Part shown: positions 63,893 through 64,000 of the stretch, one piece after another
Numbering within the stretch: the stretch's first letter is position 1
Layout: each line of letters starts with the position of its first letter
Assembly (NCBI GenBank): GCA_910585685.1
Contig: CAJUEO010000007.1
Span: forward strand, 26,027-90,026
Length of the DNA: 64,000 nt
From: an uncultured Christensenella sp.
GTDB taxonomy: Bacteria > Bacillota > Clostridia > Christensenellales > Borkfalkiaceae
Direction of reading: 5' to 3'
Notes under the pieces: model-generated
Seen by the model: only the letters and a program-made list of their open reading frames with translations
Databases searched by the model: none
Told to the model about the DNA's origin: nothing
Program-made: the position numbers and the translations under genes

Positions 63893-64000
63893 ATAGATAT
63901 TATACCCGAAAATTGTTATTAAGTCAATAATATACGTTAATATTGTGTAGAATTGTCAACTGATTGCAACAAAATAATTTAAAAAAATTTATCCACATAG
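63893..64000. other. AT-rich intergenic end of window with a DnaA-box match
   Basis: No gene seen. TTATCCACA at 63989-63997 equals the DnaA-box consensus, embedded in AT-rich DNA. One copy alone is weak evidence, and the window ends here. Confidence 0.35.

Overview
The window looks like a chromosomal segment of a strictly anaerobic, Gram-positive-type bacterium, most likely a Clostridia-level Bacillota. The supporting signs are the Bacillus-like block decarboxylase-tmk-holB-ricT-trmN6-rsmI, an oxygen-independent ribonucleotide reductase (nrdD-nrdG), a two-cluster ferredoxin, an FprA flavodiiron protein and a Rex repressor. Genus cannot be told from the sequence, and a gut origin is only inferred. 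Host genes have moderate GC content; several AT-rich accessory islands stand out.

Layout. 1-7.7 kb: the decarboxylase-to-rsmI block, then mnmA and a DUF4250 gene. 7.7-14.4 kb: a 6.6 kb integrated element, bounded by an 11-bp core, that has split a tRNA-Arg(CCG) gene in its anticodon arm. It carries its own tRNA-Arg(CCG)-like gene, a solo nucleotidyltransferase, a tyrosine integrase with an inserted helix-turn-helix, excisionase-like proteins, a ribbon-helix-helix protein, a methyltransferase/mobilisation-like chimera and an AAA_14 ATPase. 14.5-23.7 kb: a repeat-rich lipoprotein, a MATE pump, FprA, a membrane protein and a heterodimeric ABC exporter. 23.8-27.2 kb: an AT-rich island with an ECF-type sigma factor, a secreted papain-like peptidase and a probable anti-sigma factor. 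27.3-30.1 kb: an MFS transporter, a hydrolase, and a decayed island with a type III methyltransferase remnant beside tRNA-Gln. 30.1-45.5 kb: comF, a Ktr-type K+ uptake system, trpS, DUF5685, a J-like protein, an RlmD-like methyltransferase, a Na+ symporter, uracil uptake and salvage, an aminotransferase and threonine synthase. 45.5-53.3 kb: an SPFH/RHH/ATP-grasp operon, glpK, an Xre-controlled locus and nrdD-nrdG-dut under NrdR boxes. 53.3-64 kb: a ROK kinase, rex, a leucine-rich lipoprotein, rpmG-secE-nusG-rplKAJL, glmM-glmS and a tyrosine phosphatase.

Genes that work together: tmk, nrdDG and dut supply dTTP and other dNTPs, with holB in replication. uraA-upp salvages uracil. glmS and glmM make glucosamine-1-phosphate for the cell wall. 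ktrA/ktrB import potassium. secE, nusG, rpmG and rplKAJL form the classical translation/secretion cluster, but rpoB does not follow rplL here.

Most notable observations: (1) tRNA-Arg(CCG) replacement by the integrated element; (2) four genes, each with a TATAAT box exactly 6 nt before ATG, implying leaderless mRNAs; (3) glmM has no ATG/GTG/TTG start that keeps its conserved N terminus and appears to begin at ACG or ATT behind a structured leader; (4) the ECF sigma/peptidase/anti-sigma island; (5) an SPFH-RHH-ATP-grasp operon with a perfect operator palindrome. All function calls come from reading motifs; no database search was run.
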